64,000 nucleotides of DNA, taken from positions 1,377,491 through 1,441,490 of the forward strand of contig NW_006500178.1 of assembly GCF_000471905.2 (NCBI RefSeq). Reading direction: 5' to 3'. The notes beneath the pieces are model-generated. The model saw only the letters and a program-made list of their open reading frames with translations, was not told where the DNA came from and ran no database searches. The translations under genes and the position numbers were made by a program. Origin of the DNA: Amborella trichopoda (taxonomy: Eukaryota > Streptophyta > Magnoliopsida > Amborellales > Amborellaceae). Positions 11,702 through 23,940 of this stretch are shown one piece after another. The first letter of the stretch is position 1; each line of letters starts with the position of its first letter.

Positions 11702-14700
11702 ATGGAGGGCTACGTTCCCATTTTGGCTCAGGTCGTGGTTCAGTCACTGATAGCAGGCATGTACCTATTGACTACGGCTGCATTCGCGAATGGCATGAGC
11801 CCCTTTGTTTTTGTAACGTACAGGGGCATCGTAGCAACCCTATTCTTGGCTCCCTTTGCTCTATTACTAGAAAGGTACTCTCTCTCCCTCTGTGTCTGAG
11901 TGCATGCTACAGGTGTCATAAGTCTTGTTGTTGTAAATGCAGGGAGACGCGGCCTCCACTATCCATTAAAACTCTATGTCAGATTTTCTTACTCGCACTC
12001 TTAGGGTAACTGCCAATTTTTTTTTTTTTTTTTTTCGGACTTTCATTTTGTATGGATTGATGAAAACCGAAACCGGACAGTGGCTTAAAAGTAAATGGAA
12101 AACTAAGAAATGGGTTGTAGTTGAGAAGGATTTAACTGTTTGAATTGTCAGGATCGCAATAACCCAGAATGGATATCTCACTGCAATTGCTCTCACATCT
12201 TCCACTTTTGTTTCCACTTCCGCAAATCTCATACCAGCCGTAGCTTTTCTTATGGCTATCTTCCTGAGGTCAGTATTTAGTTTCTTAAATTAATTCTAAA
12301 AATAATACAGGGCCACTGATTTTGTTCGTTTTGTTGTTTAAGTATCCTTAATTACGATTAAGAGAAGGAAAAGAGTAGCGTGCGTCAGGGGACCCACTTC
12401 TACATGTGCGCCCCGTGAGGCGATTAGATGGATGTTAAAAAGGTCGCGGTTTCACTAAAGGAAAATGGTTTGATAGGGCTGCAGCCCTATCAAAATAAGT
12501 AAATCCTCACCTCATAACTCATTGAAAATTAAAAATCTTTACAGCCATCATCTCAACTTCGAACATTATGGTTATTAAAAAAAATTAGGATTCAAAGCAC
12601 TAAAAATAGTGTATATTGTAACAAATTATCTAGACCGTCTATTTTTTTCCTTTAAGTGTTTACATCGCTATTTTCATCGCTATTTTCTAAATTACAAAAT
12701 TTATTGTCAGTGTTGAAAATTGATTTTAGAGCATAGAGATTTCTATCTTTGAAAGTACTTTATAGATGAAGATTTGTGGTGAGACTTTATTTTATTTTCA
12801 TAAAGCTTTGATCTTATAGAAACCTCATCCCCACTAAAATCATTAAGTTAACCGTCTTGAAAATATATTAATTTTTTTATGTTTATTTTTTGAACTATAT
12901 ATATTATCATGTTAACCATGATATGGATTATCAACACCTAAAATGTTTAATCCAGTATCCATCTCTAAAATGGATTTCAGAAGGAGGACTCATATGAATA
13001 GACGAGTCACAGATTACTAGAAACCTTATCCTTCAAAGAATGGAAAACGTTTATATAAGGATGCAACCTTATAATGTAGAACTACGGATGCACCTCAAAA
13101 ATCCATCGGAAAGGTAGTTTTAATGTTGAAAATCCATTTGCTTGATCATCTCGACATCGAGATGTATGACCATGAAAAATAAAATGATTTTAATTCTAAA
13201 AAATAGTGCATTTTACAACATATTATCTACAGCGTCCACCTTTAAGATTTTCATATGTTTATAGATCTACTTGATTTTAATCATTTTTAAAATTTAAAAT
13301 TTTATAATTAAATATAAAAATAGATTTTTAGATAATCCTAAAAACATTTTACATCGTAATTATATATCATGATAAATTTTAAAGGTACACCTTACATCTA
13401 CAGTTACCTATGCATCCGTATGCCAATTGCACCCTAAAAGAATTATATGCTAATACACACTCTTTTGTTACACTAGATTGGAGAAATTTGATATAAAGCA
13501 TATAAGAGGAAAGGCAAAAATTTTCGGCACAGTTACATGTGTTGCAGGTGCTACGATCATGACACTGGTGAAAGGTCCTGTCCTTACATCCGTTGGATAC
13601 CTTAAAGCGAATGGGTCTCTTGCCTCACTCTTGGGAGTAGCATCATTTAACCCATCAAGTGATTGGACTTTGGGAATAATTCTTATTTTCTTGAGCATTT
13701 TAGGTTGGTCGGCATGGCTAAATTACCAGGTTATGACCATTAAATCTTTTAGTTATTCTCAAAAAAATGAAGTGAATTCTCCTCTCTTCTTTATTTTATT
13801 TTATTTTTATTTTTGTTTACTATTGATTGCCATCTATAAAGTTCTCCTAACTAAATTCACTGAAAATTTCACATTATCCTTGATTTTCAGGCATGGGCAT
13901 TCAATGATTACCCAGCTCCAATATCCCTGACTGTACTCATGTGCTTCATGGGAATATTTCCTTCTGCTTTGATTGCCCTTCTAGTTGCAGATTCAACAGC
14001 TTGGAGGCTCAAGTGGGATATGCATCTCTTCACCTATATTTACAGTGTAATGCCTCATAACTTTTTTTTTGGATAGTTTCAGTAGAAAAATGTTCTTTTT
14101 ATTGGTAAAACATAGAACCCAAGACACGGCATCTATCACTGGCCACTTTTGCCTTGAGCACCTCTTCGTATGTAGTTTTTTATTGGGAGCTTTTGATTCA
14201 ATTTCATCAGCCCATATGGTACAAATTACTAGACCATTAGTGGGTTATAATTTCAATTTTTTATCCAATTCTATGAGCTTGGAGAAAAATAACATATTTA
14301 TTAATACACATGATGACAGTAAATAAGCAAAGAGACAATATTGTGAACAGGTGTTGTTGGTCCCTAGTGCACGGACTCAAAAGCCAAACACATTAAAATT
14401 GCTATCCTTGAAGAAAGATCGTGGCACACGTGTCAATTGTGGTTAATAAATAAACAGGTCGAATTATTTAGAATAAATAAATAAATAATAAACTTATCTA
14501 AAGTCAAGGTCCTAAACACACCTTAAATATTTACTAAAAGATGTTTTTTTGAAGTTGAAAAACCTTTAAATTAATCATCTTGTCTAAAATAAATAAATTT
14601 TACATTTAAAAAACAGTGCATGCGGTAATGCATATCTTGGCTGTCAATTTTCACCATCAAAAAGATTTTGCGATCTTATACAAATCGTGCCCTTTTAATA

Positions 14701-17700
14701 AATTTCTCTAAATAAATATTTCTTATTTGTACGGTGTCCAAAAGACAATATTGCTACATAGTCTTCACGTGTTTAGCTGAAAGCATTTTTAATATTCTAT
14801 TCCCCTAAAGTCGACAGCGAGGCGTCCTACAAAATTATTGAGACGATGTCCCCTTGAGAGCCAATACAGTACACTGACAAAATGAGGTGTAAAATTTTTA
14901 TGCCTTCCCGACTCATACTATTTTCATGTGGGCTCCTTGGCACACCTATTATTTGTATCGATCTTGTACATGATCCACACTGTCATGATTATGAATATAA
15001 ACAAAAGAGTGTGGTTTCCATAAGGTTGCAACCTTATACAATCCAATTAAGGTGCACTTTTAAATTTTAGCATAACATATAATTTGATGTAAAATGTTCT
15101 TAGGATTATCTCAAAATCTATTTTTATATCTAATTATAAAATTTAAAATTTCCAAAATGGTTAAAATCAAGTAGATCTAGAAATATATGAAAATCTTGAA
15201 AATGGATGGTGTAGATAATATGTTGTAAGATGCACTATTTATAAGACTCAAATTTTTTTTATTTTTCATAGTCATACATCTCGAAGTTGAGGTGATCAAT
15301 CACAAGGTTTTTCAACATTAAAACAACCTTTTCCAATGGATTTTTGAGGTGCATTCGTGGTTCTACATTTTAAGGTTACGACTTTATATAAAGTTTTTCC
15401 AAAAAATATACATAATAAAAAGGTGTGGTTTTTATAAGGTTGCAACCTTAAACAATCCAATTAAGGCGCACCTTAAAATGTTATCATAACATGTAATTTT
15501 GTTGTAAAAAATTCTAAGTATTATCTGAAAATCTATTTTCATACCTAATTAGGAAATTTTAAATTTCAAAAATAGTTAAAATTAAGTAAATCTATAAATA
15601 TATAAAAATCATGAAAATAGACGATCTAGATAATGTGTTGCAAGATGCACTATTTTCGAGACTTGAAAACTTTTTTTTTATATTCATACATGAGATGATA
15701 AATTAGAGTGTTTTTCAACATTAACACAACATTTCTGATAGATTTTTGAGGTGCATATGTGATTCTACATTTTAAAATTACAACTTTATATAAACTTTTC
15801 CTATAATAAAATAAAATTTTGAAACATTTTTATTATAATATTTTTTCAATCCATTGGATAGGAATCTTTAGTTGTGGATGGTCATTGACGTTTGTGATTG
15901 TATGGGCTAATGAGCCCGCTCATTCACAAAACACTTTTTTTTGAGGTCAATGTTTTGCTGAGTCCCCCACACCTATTTACATGAAACCTCTCTCCATAAT
16001 GTAATTTAGAGATAAATTTTAGATTAAAAAATTTACAGCTTAAAAATATCAACCAACATGAATATGAATATGTATAAAGAAAATAATTTTTAAAAATAAT
16101 AATTAACATTTTTTAAGAAATGTTTTTAGGACCATCTATATGAAATCTTGAGGGACCCACAACCTTTCTTATTAATTGATGTGAATCTTTTACTGCAGGG
16201 TGTTCTTTGTACAGCATTCCAATTCTTTGTTCAAAGTTGGTGCATCAAAATCAAAGGCCCTGTTTTCCCTGCTGCATTCTATCCAGTTTGCACCGTCATA
16301 GTATCCATCCTCGAGCCTATCGTCTTCCATGTTCATCTCCACGTCGGGAGGTAGGTTCCTGCATGTGGATGAGAGAGAGAGAGAGAGGTGTGTTGAGAGC
16401 TTTGCTCAAAAGCCTACCGGATACGTAAGTTGTTAAGTTTCTAAAGAGATAATTTTAAAATAGATGAGGTTTGTATAAGGTTGCCTCCTTATACTATATA
16501 GAAGTGTGGCCCACCTATCTAATTTACTTAGTCTTGGTGTCGAAAATTTTATGGTGGCTTTAAAGTCTCTTTTTATCATCACTTATAAAATTTAATATTT
16601 CGAAAATGGTATAGATCGAGCAAATCAATAAGTACTTGAAAATCTTGAAAATAAACGGTTAAGATAACTTGTTACGAGATGCATTATTTTTTAGATTTGG
16701 AATTTATTTTTCTTTTATGTCCCTTCATCTCAATTCTAGGATTTTTTAAGTGCACTTTACTTCAACAATATAAGGTTGCAACCTTATATAAACTTTTTCC
16801 TTTTTAAATTGGCCGGTAAACCACGGCAAGCAATATCTCGCCTTAGGAGAATTAAGTTTTACAACAATATCTTTTTAAAGGATGGGGTTTCTACCGGGCC
16901 TAAGTTTATGGAAATAAATAAAGCCTCACTTTGAATTTTCATCTCAAAAGAACATTGGCATCATAAATCTCCATGATGCCTCTAATATCAATTTCCCATA
17001 CCAATCACGAAATTTGAAGTTTGAAGCCCCAAAAATGACACAAGTCTTGTGGATCAACGAAAACTTAATTTTAGGGCGAAATGGGAGGTCCAAAAAATAT
17101 ATACACTATTTTAAGGGTTTGAAAATGCTATTTTTTTTTTACAACCATAATGTTCAAGGCTGGGATGATCGATTTAAAGGTTTTTTGACAATAAAAATTG
17201 CAATTTTTGGTGTGTTTTGATGTAAGGCTTTACTTATTTTGATAGGGCTGCAATCCTATCAAAATATTTATTTGCTAAACAGAAAATTTATTCAATGAGG
17301 CTATTTACTTCAGGAAAGTTTATATAGAGCGGAGGCTCTAAACAATCAAATTAGAGCCCACCTCAAAAAGTTCACTAGAAGAGGATGTTTTGATACCCAA
17401 ATATCTTGAAATTGATCATCTCGACATCAAGATGCATGGACATGAGAAAAAAATGGATTTCAAGTTTTGGAAATAGTGCATTTTGTAACACATTTTTTGA
17501 CCGTCAATTTTCAAGTTCTCATACATTTGCTCAATTTACACTTTTTTTTAAATCGTAAATTTTATAACAAACGATGAAAATATATTTTAAGGTTGTCACA
17601 AAGATTTTTAATATTGAAACAACATTTCTCGACACAATTTGAAGGTTTGTGTTACTTTCATTGTTTAGTATCTCGGTCTTATACAAACTTCATTCATTTA

Positions 17701-18303
17701 CTTTTAATATGAGGAGGTCATAATCATCATTGACCGCTCTATTTGAAATAGGGTAGTTGAGGATGTGTCATTGTTTGGGCCAAAATTTTTTGAATATTGG
17801 GACGCAGTTTTGTCTATTGGATTTCATATCCAATGGTCGAATTGAGTTTACCTTATAAAAAATTTCAATGGTCTCATAATATAGAATCCCTTTTTAAAAA
17901 AATAAAATAAAAAGTGTCAAGATTTCTATTTTCTAAATCTCATCAGACATGAGTATCATGGCCCACACAAAAAATATGGATAAAGTGTGTCTAAGTTACA
18001 CAAGTTGGGGCAGGGTTATGTACACTATCCAAAGGAAGGAGAGAGATGTAATTGAGAGAGATAATTTGTCAACAAAAAAACTGTAACCGTGTGCGTGAGA
18101 AAGAGATTTTCTTCCTTGTTGATTGACTTGTCATATTTAATTTCAGTGTCGTTGGAATAGTTACTGTTATTGCTGGACTTTATTGTGTGCTATGGGGCAA
18201 AGCAAAGGACGAGAACGTTACAGAGATTAGGACACAAGAATCCCCGAATCTCAAGGAAAAGGCCGCGTTACACCTCACAATAAAGGAGCCTTTGTTGAAA
18301 TAA
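11702..18303 (+). CDS. WAT1-related (UMAMIT/nodulin MtN21) EamA-type transporter, 7 exons
   Basis: Exons: 11702-11874, 11943-12005, 12152-12268, 13477-13729, 13891-14046, 16199-16350, 18147-18303 (TAA at the end). All introns are GT-AG, the frame is open across all joins, and the total is 1071 nt, 356 residues, normal for the family. The family (plant drug/metabolite transporter superfamily) comprises integral membrane proteins with about ten helices and two EamA halves; WAT1 is a vacuolar auxin carrier and UMAMITs move amino acids. The substrate here cannot be read from sequence. Visible marks: N-terminal helix with ILAQ and GMYL, the second helix ending FLAPFALLLER (residues ~48-58), Q84-N85 in helix 3, GWSAWLNYQ (~194-202), YPAPISLT after it, FFVQSWCIKIKGPVFP (~263-278), and the diagnostic GLYCVLWGKAK (~315-325), then a short hydrophilic tail ending KEPLLK. 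The first ATG after an in-frame GA tract was chosen because it matches gene 2. Introns 3, 5 and 6 carry MITEs. Confidence 0.93.
12461..12828. mobile_element. MITE with family C left end and A/B-like right end (gene 1 intron 3)
   Basis: The left end carries the palindrome GATAGGGCTGCAGCCCTATC, the C module. The body (ACAAATTATCTAGACCGTCT) is that of A/B, and the right end reads TTGATCTTATAGAAACCTCA. A chimeric or intermediate copy. Confidence 0.65.
12835..13040. repeat. family G repeat fragment (gene 1 intron 3)
   Basis: Shares GACTCATATGAATAGACGAG and AGAAACCTTATCC-type ends with 42040-42255. Confidence 0.4.
13042..13434. mobile_element. family A MITE (gene 1 intron 3)
   Basis: Starts GGAAAACGTTTATATAAGG; body GATCATCTCGACATCGAGAT; ends CCAATTGCACCC. 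Flanks TCAAAGAAT and TAAAAGAAT form an 8/9 target duplication. It ends 42 bp before exon 4. Confidence 0.8.
14490..14692. mobile_element. family B MITE, internally deleted (gene 1 intron 5)
   Basis: Keeps ACCTTAAATATTTACTAAAA, ACAGTGCATGCGGTAATGCA and GCGATCTTATACAAATCGTG, about half the usual length. Confidence 0.55.
15007..15399. mobile_element. family A MITE (gene 1 intron 5)
   Basis: Starts GAGTGTGGTTTCCATAAGGT, ends ACTTTATATAAAGTTTTTC. Possible decayed 9-bp duplication (6/9). First of two same-orientation A copies 21 bp apart. Confidence 0.8.
15421..15802. mobile_element. family A MITE with perfect 9-bp TSD (gene 1 intron 5)
   Basis: Starts AGGTGTGGTTTTTATAAGGT, ends TATAAACTTTTCCT. 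ATAATAAAA flanks it exactly at 15412-15420 and 15803-15811, as expected for a Mutator-superfamily MITE. Confidence 0.88.
16463..16799. mobile_element. family A MITE, shortened (gene 1 intron 6)
   Basis: Starts GATGAGGTTTGTATAAGGTT, ends AAGGTTGCAACCTTATATAA then ACTTTTTCC. Slightly short internally. Confidence 0.7.
16880..17270. mobile_element. family C MITE (gene 1 intron 6)
   Basis: Starts GGATGGGGTTTCTACCGGGC; the right end has GATAGGGCTGCAATCCTATC. Body matches 44963-45365 (TTGAAGCCCCAAAAATG, ACAACCATAATGTTCAAGGC). Confidence 0.7.
17311..17694. mobile_element. family B MITE with 9-bp TSD (gene 1 intron 6)
   Basis: Starts CAGGAAAGTTTATATAGAGC with GGAGGCTCTAAAC; the right end is degraded (TCGGTCTTATACAAACTTCA). 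Flanks TATTTACTT and CATTTACTT are an 8/9 duplication. Confidence 0.8.
17705..17910. mobile_element. family D MITE, degraded (gene 1 intron 6)
   Basis: Contains GAGGAGGTCATAATCATCAT and TTCAATGGTCTCATAATATA, both D-like; ends blurred. Confidence 0.5.
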
Positions 18304-18574
18304 TGGTAGATAGAAGCACCTAATGTCCTACGGAAAGATAATGGTGTACTCAATCGAGTCGATGTCAAATGTCAATTATCCTACAAAGAGAAGAGAATGG
18401 TGTATTGCATTCCAAATTTGGGTAGGGGACTTAATAATAGTGAATTTTGTTGTATATTTTTACTCAACGATACAGGTTTCTATTAGTCTTAGGACTCAAG
18501 TAAAAGTTTATTTTTGATATGGATTTTGGACCTATGTTTTAAAGAATATATAATCACTAATATGGAAATCTTAT

Positions 18575-18988
18575 ATATCTGGTGTAAGCCCGCTAGCCTA
18601 CAGTTATATATGAGTACAACGGTCCAAATTCTATCTGGACCGATCCAATGACTAGAAATGTATTTCATATTTGAATTTTAAATTCAAATCAGTTGAAATT
18701 TTGAACGTGTTATTTAAAAATAGTAGAATCTAATAAAAATATCAAAAAAAAAATTTGTAAAAAAATAAATTGATTAAAATACCCTTAAAACTTTTCAGGG
18801 GTATTTTGATCAATTTATATTTTTTGTTAGATGTTCCTCGATGAGAAGAATAAACATGTAAAATTTCATGTGATTTGGATTTGTAGAAAAAACATTAAAA
18901 TTAAAATACGAAAAGAGGTTGTGGCCATTGGATAGATTCAATCTAGGCCGTTGGGATCATATATAGATGTAGTTTACTGGATCTATGC
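18575..18988. mobile_element. MITE (family J)
   Basis: Imperfect inverted ends: left TATATATGAGTACAACGGTC, right, on the other strand, TATATATGATCCCAACGGCC. Internal GGTATTTTGATCAATTTA. It lies in the 3' flank of gene 1. Confidence 0.6.
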
Positions 18989-20053
18989 CTGATTTTTCAT
19001 TAAATAAATAAATATTTTTCAAATATTTTAAAAAATATTTAAGCCATAATTTTTAACTATTTTTAGAGGGACCATCTATTTCCAAATGTAGAAATGTATC
19101 CGGAAATGCATACAATAAATTTTCTCCATTTAATGCCACGATGAGTTTCTCTTTTCCATGTGAGAGTTAAGTTTTAGATGCATTTCAAACCATGTAGTGA
19201 ATCAATCATTAATACTATAGTTGTAAGAAAGATGTAGAGAAGCAATCAATTTATTTAAGGTTCGTTTGGTTCATCTGTAACAGTATGCTTATATAAATTA
19301 GTTTTCATATGTAAAACAATTTTCATCTGTAAACAGTTTCTTGTGCAGGAGTTTTTCAATCCTGCTATATCTCATATTTGGTTCACATATCTAAAATTCT
19401 TAGGTACCCAGTTTTTTATGTCCGGTAACCCATTGGTAAATTATCTCCCAATTTCTCTCTTTTTAAAAACCTATTTTTTCTCTCTAGAAACCTAATCTGT
19501 CTTCTTCTCTCTAAAAATCCATTTTCTCTATAAACTCAATCTCTCGTTCTCCATCTTGAAACTCAATCTCGCTATCTAAAAACTCATTCTCTCTAAAAAT
19601 CTATTATCTTTCTCTCTAAAATCTCATTCTCTCTATAAATTGAAATTCTTTCTCTATTTAAAAGCCTATTCTCTCTTTAAAAACCCAATCTTTCTTTTTC
19701 TATCTAAAAATCTATTATCTCTCTTTAAAGATCGAATCGCTCTTTCTCTCTCCTAAAACTCACTCTTTCTAAAAAACCACCTCTAGAACAGAAACAAAGA
19801 GATAATGAATGCAAGAGAGAGGGGTGGCAGGTGGAAAAGAGAAATATTTTTATTTTTTGTGGTTTCAACCCCTTGCAGTAAACTTGAAAGAAAGATTTTT
19901 TGGATCCACATGAGTAGTGGATCCTCGGGAGCTTACTCTCCACTTGTGGGGTAAGGATTTCTTTACATTCGATTTGCTCTTTGGTGGTAAAACCTTTTTC
20001 TATGAGACAAGTTTTCATTGGCTTTAACGTTTATATGAAAACTATGTCGTGAT

Positions 20054-22057
20054 CAGGGTTAAAAAAATTAGCGATTCGATCGAGAATTGGGCAATCTGGA
20101 TCAAGAATCGGCTTGATCGTCTCGGATCCCGTTTTAAAATAGGATCTAGCGTGTCGCTACAGAAAATTGTGTGATCCCGTTTTAAAACGGAATCTAGCAT
20201 GTTGTTACAGTAAATCATATATATGACATCATAGGTCGGCTATGAATCTATGACATCACTGATCGGCTATGAATCGCCAAGTCTATTTAACATGGGCATT
20301 TTTGAAATGTAACAAGGACATTGTTTTTAAGTCTTTTTAAAACCAAAAACGGACAATAAACTCCCAACGCATGACGCATGAATGGTAACTAGGGTATTCT
20401 TCAAAAGTCTTTTTAAAACGTAAATTCCCAATGCATGAATCGCCGTGCGCACGCATCACCGATTCTACTAAATAAGGGCATTTTTTAAAAGTCGAATCAC
20501 CGATTCTATATAATAAAGACATTTTTTAAAAGTCTTTTTAAAACCAAAGAGAGACAGTTAACTCCCAATGCGGAGTATACAGCTTCTAAATCAAAAGGCT
20601 ACGTGGCCCACCAACTAATGATCAGCCGCATCACATATATTAAACGTGCAATGCTTTATTGACTTAGTGTTGAGGCTCTATAGAGGAAAAAACCTGATTC
20701 TATTTTTGATTTGGGACTAATTTAACTTTCAGCTTTGCATCTCGATGACTCTCTCTCTCGCCTTCTCTCTTTCTCGAATTAACTCTAAACTTTGAGTCTC
20801 TCTCGCCTTGGCCTCTCCCTCTCACAAATTTCATGTAGTTATGAGTCTCTCTCGCCTTGGCCTCTCCCTCTCACAACTTTCATGTAGTTATGTAATGTAT
20901 TATTTTCTTTGTATTATAGTTATGTAATATATTATTTTTTGTTATAGTTGTAAATAAAATTTTTTAACTTAAATGATATTATAAAACAAAATTTTAATTT
21001 ATTGTAATTTATATAGTAAAATAATAGAAATTTTTTATACATACCTCTAATTCTCCATTTTATTTCAAGGTAGACCTTCATTCTATTTTTCTTTCAAGTG
21101 TCATAAAAAAACCTTCAAGTATTTCAACATACCCCCTCATCTCTTCTCTCTTACGTTTATGCACTTTTGGCAACAAAAACTAGCCTCAACAAATTGTTTT
21201 ATTCCATCTCAATCCAAAAGCTTTTTTAACCCTATTTTGCACTTTTTGTAAACTCATTCTCACTCTCGTGCACACACATGCGCGCACACACAATTTAAAC
21301 ACAATTGAACTCTTCTTCTTCCTTTTTTTTGGCAAAATCAATACATAATTGAAAAAGTGTAAAATACGGTTAAAAAAGCTTCTAGATTGAGATGAAATAA
21401 AATAATTTGTTGGGGTTAGTTTTTGTGGCCAAAAGTGAATAAACTTAAGAGAGAAGAGATGAGGGGATACGGTGAAATGCTTGAGGGTTTTTTATTGCCA
21501 CTTGAAAGAAAAATAGAATGAGGGTCTACCATGAAATAAGATGGACAACTAGGGGTATGTACAAAATTTTTCCTAAAATAATTATAAAATATAAATTAAT
21601 AACTCTAATTTCAATGTATAATATTATAGCTAGTTAGCTGTTCTATAATTTTAGATGAGCAGAGATAAGTAATCAATATTTAATGTGATACTAATCAATA
21701 AGGGATATTATTTTTTAATCATATAAAATAGAATTTCTTTTTAAAAAAAGTTACTCATTTTGATGCGAAGTTAAATTATAGTATTAAATTTAATGGTTAA
21801 CGGTAGTTCATACATAGAAGAAATATCTAAATATTCACATATTGATACAAAAAAATGGAAGTTATTAATGTAGTACTCTTATTTCTTATTGATTCTTAAA
21901 AACCAACATTTATAATGATTTATAATAATTTTTTCAAAGTATTTTTAAGGCCAAATCCCCCCATTCGGCTGATTCCCGATCCGTAACACTGATTCATCGA
22001 TCCGAATGGATTTTTGGTGCCCCGATCTGAGGCACCGATCCATTTTTTAAACCACTG
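20054..22057. mobile_element. hAT non-autonomous element, perfect 8-bp TSD
   Basis: Starts CAGGGTTAAAAAAATTAGCG; the right end reads CAGTGGTTTAAAAAATGGAT on the - strand. GTCGTGAT flanks it exactly (20046-20053 and 22058-22065). No transposase ORF. Internal tandem copies of CTCTCTCGCCTTGGCCTCTC (20806-20875) and an internal inverted repeat: 21030-21330 versus 21340-21560 share CACTTGAAAGAAAAATAGAA in opposite orientation. Confidence 0.9.
21030..21570. repeat. internal inverted repeat within the hAT element
   Basis: The 21040-21280 text (ATTTTATTTCAAGGTAGACC, TTCTATTTTTCTTTCAAGTG, AATTGTTTTATTCCATCTCA) returns reverse-complemented at 21370-21545 (GGTCTACCATGAAATAAGAT). A long hairpin, possibly an older foldback element. 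Confidence 0.7.
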
Positions 22058-22350
22058 GTCGTGATGCAAGTTTCATACGAAACAAACGGGCCCTTTATTT
22101 AAGTCTCCCCTCCCAAGGTCTTCCGCATAAAGCTTTAGCACTATATAATAATGTATTATTGTTATTAAAAAAAAAAAAAAAAATCTGAATCGCCCTGTGC
22201 TTTGATGATCTATAGACTTAGCCAGCCATGGACTCGGCTAGGTGTATGGATGACTCGGGCTCAAGAGACCTGGCTTCTTAATAAAACAATTATTGTACGG
22301 AAAAATGACTCAGCGAAGATACACGACCCTTCGTCCCAGCAAGTTTCTCT

Positions 22351-22800
22351 AGCGCAGCGTTCAAAACCATGGCTCGGCCTGAGTAGGGCAAGTACTATAG
22401 CAAGTACTATAGCGGCAAAAAATTTATTATAAAATAAAAATATATAAAAAATCTAAAAAATAATAAGATATATTTAAAATTAAAATAAAAAACATATGTA
22501 AATGCTGTTAAAAAAGTAGCAAAAAATGGAGTTTGAATAAATTAATTTGTAACTAAGGTATTTTAAAAATAAAAATAAAAAGAAGGGGAAAATTAATTCA
22601 TGGCCACAGAACTTCCAATCTTTATAGAAAATATATTAAAAAATGTCATAAATAAAATCCTCAGTTTTAGGGTTTTTATTATTTTTAATTTTTGTTAATA
22701 TGCGTGATTGGGACACTCAACTCAGGGACGCTAGGGCTTCCCAAGGTTGTAAGCCGGAGTACTCGGCTTGAGAACTCGGAACTCAAACCGAGTTGTCGAA
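22351..22800. mobile_element. hAT-like remnant (family E)
   Basis: GC-rich ends (ATGGCTCGGCCTGAGTAGGG; GAGTACTCGGCTTGAGAACT) enclose a core with GGTATTTTAAAAATAAAAAT and ATTAATTCATGGCC that is shared with 33480-34115 and 51140-51608. No TSD found. Confidence 0.5.
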
Positions 22801-22876
22801 CAAATTCTGGGTAACTTCTCCAGTCCCGCTATTTCAAAAGATAAAAATAACGAAAAAAAGAATAATGTATATTATT

Positions 22877-23270
22877 GGAAAAAATTTATATAAGGTTGCA
22901 ACCTTAAATGTAGAATTACAGATGCACCTCAAAAATCTACGGAACAAGTTTGTTTTAATGTTGAAAAACCCTCTATTTGATCATCTCAACATGGAGATAT
23001 ATGAATATGAAAGAAAAAAGATTTTGAGTCTCAGAAATAGAGTATCTTGCAACACATTATCTAGACCGTCCATTTTCAAGACTTTCATAGTTTTATAGAT
23101 CTACTTTATTTTAATTATTTTTGGAGTTTAAAACTTTATAATTAGATATGAAAATAGATTTTGAAATAATCCTAAGAATTTTTTTATACTAAAATTACAT
23201 TTTATGATAAAATTTGAAGGTGCACCTTATTTGGATTGTTTAAGGTAGCAACCATACAGAAACCACACCC
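22877..23270. mobile_element. family A MITE
   Basis: Starts GGAAAAAATTTATATAAGGT, ends CAGAAACCACACCC. Flanks TATATTATT and TGCATTACT differ only by three transitions, consistent with a decayed 9-bp duplication. Confidence 0.8.
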
Positions 23271-23279
23271 TGCATTACT

Positions 23280-23940
23280 TAACCTTCCCACATCTAAAAT
23301 CAATTATAAAGTGACGTAATGGTTGTGTAGTTCTCGCTTGGTGTACCTCTTTACACAAGGTCCATATCCTGTTTTTTGAACTCCTGAAAAGAAGGGGCTA
23401 AGTTGTCCTACCATATTTTTTTTCAAACATTCCCCCCCATGGGAGCATATAGCAACGCAACCAAGGTGGGAGGACGCTGGTTTAGATCGAAATTGATGAA
23501 TCTCTTATTTCGAGTACAATGTTATGAAGAACAATTATACCCGCGATGATTGCAGGCAAGTAACATCTCATGGTTAAGAAATATATAATTTCACAGTTAA
23601 ACTATGAAGGAAGGCCTGTAGGGAAGGGCATAGATATGGGTTAAGTAACACTTCAATGAGTAGTTTCTCCTTTATATTCACCCAAGGGAAAGCGAAAAAA
23701 TAAAACTCTGGGCAGCTGGAGCATCACCAGCAGTGGAGTTCATATTATTTCGGAGATCAGAACATTTCCAATTAGGAATGCATTTTATTTAAATTTTTGG
23801 GAACTGAAAAGTTTTTGTCCTTAACATGAACTTCCAAAAATGGTTGTTAGCGTCCACTCTTAGCAAGGCAGTTCTTGTAGAAAAATTATTGCAAAGTATG
23901 ATTGGACAGAAAGCAACATGTATTCCCGACATAGAGCTGC
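23280..23940. other. no gene recognised
   Basis: Non-coding sequence between a family A MITE and the hAT-related block; ORF at 23826-24050 runs into the hAT end and is not credible. Confidence 0.4.

Larger units (their letters stand above)
19259..22093. mobile_element. DNA transposon with 9-bp TSD, split by a hAT
   Basis: Left end GGTTCGTTTGGTTC and right end (reverse strand) GGGCCCGTTTGTTTCG; exact 9-bp flanks TTTATTTAA at 19250-19258 and 22094-22102. Own sequence is only about 830 bp (19259-20053 and 22066-22093); the rest is the inserted hAT. The body has a CT-rich repeated AAAAACC/TCTCTCT patch (19440-19800). No transposase seen, so non-autonomous; the TSD length suggests Mutator type. 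Confidence 0.75.
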
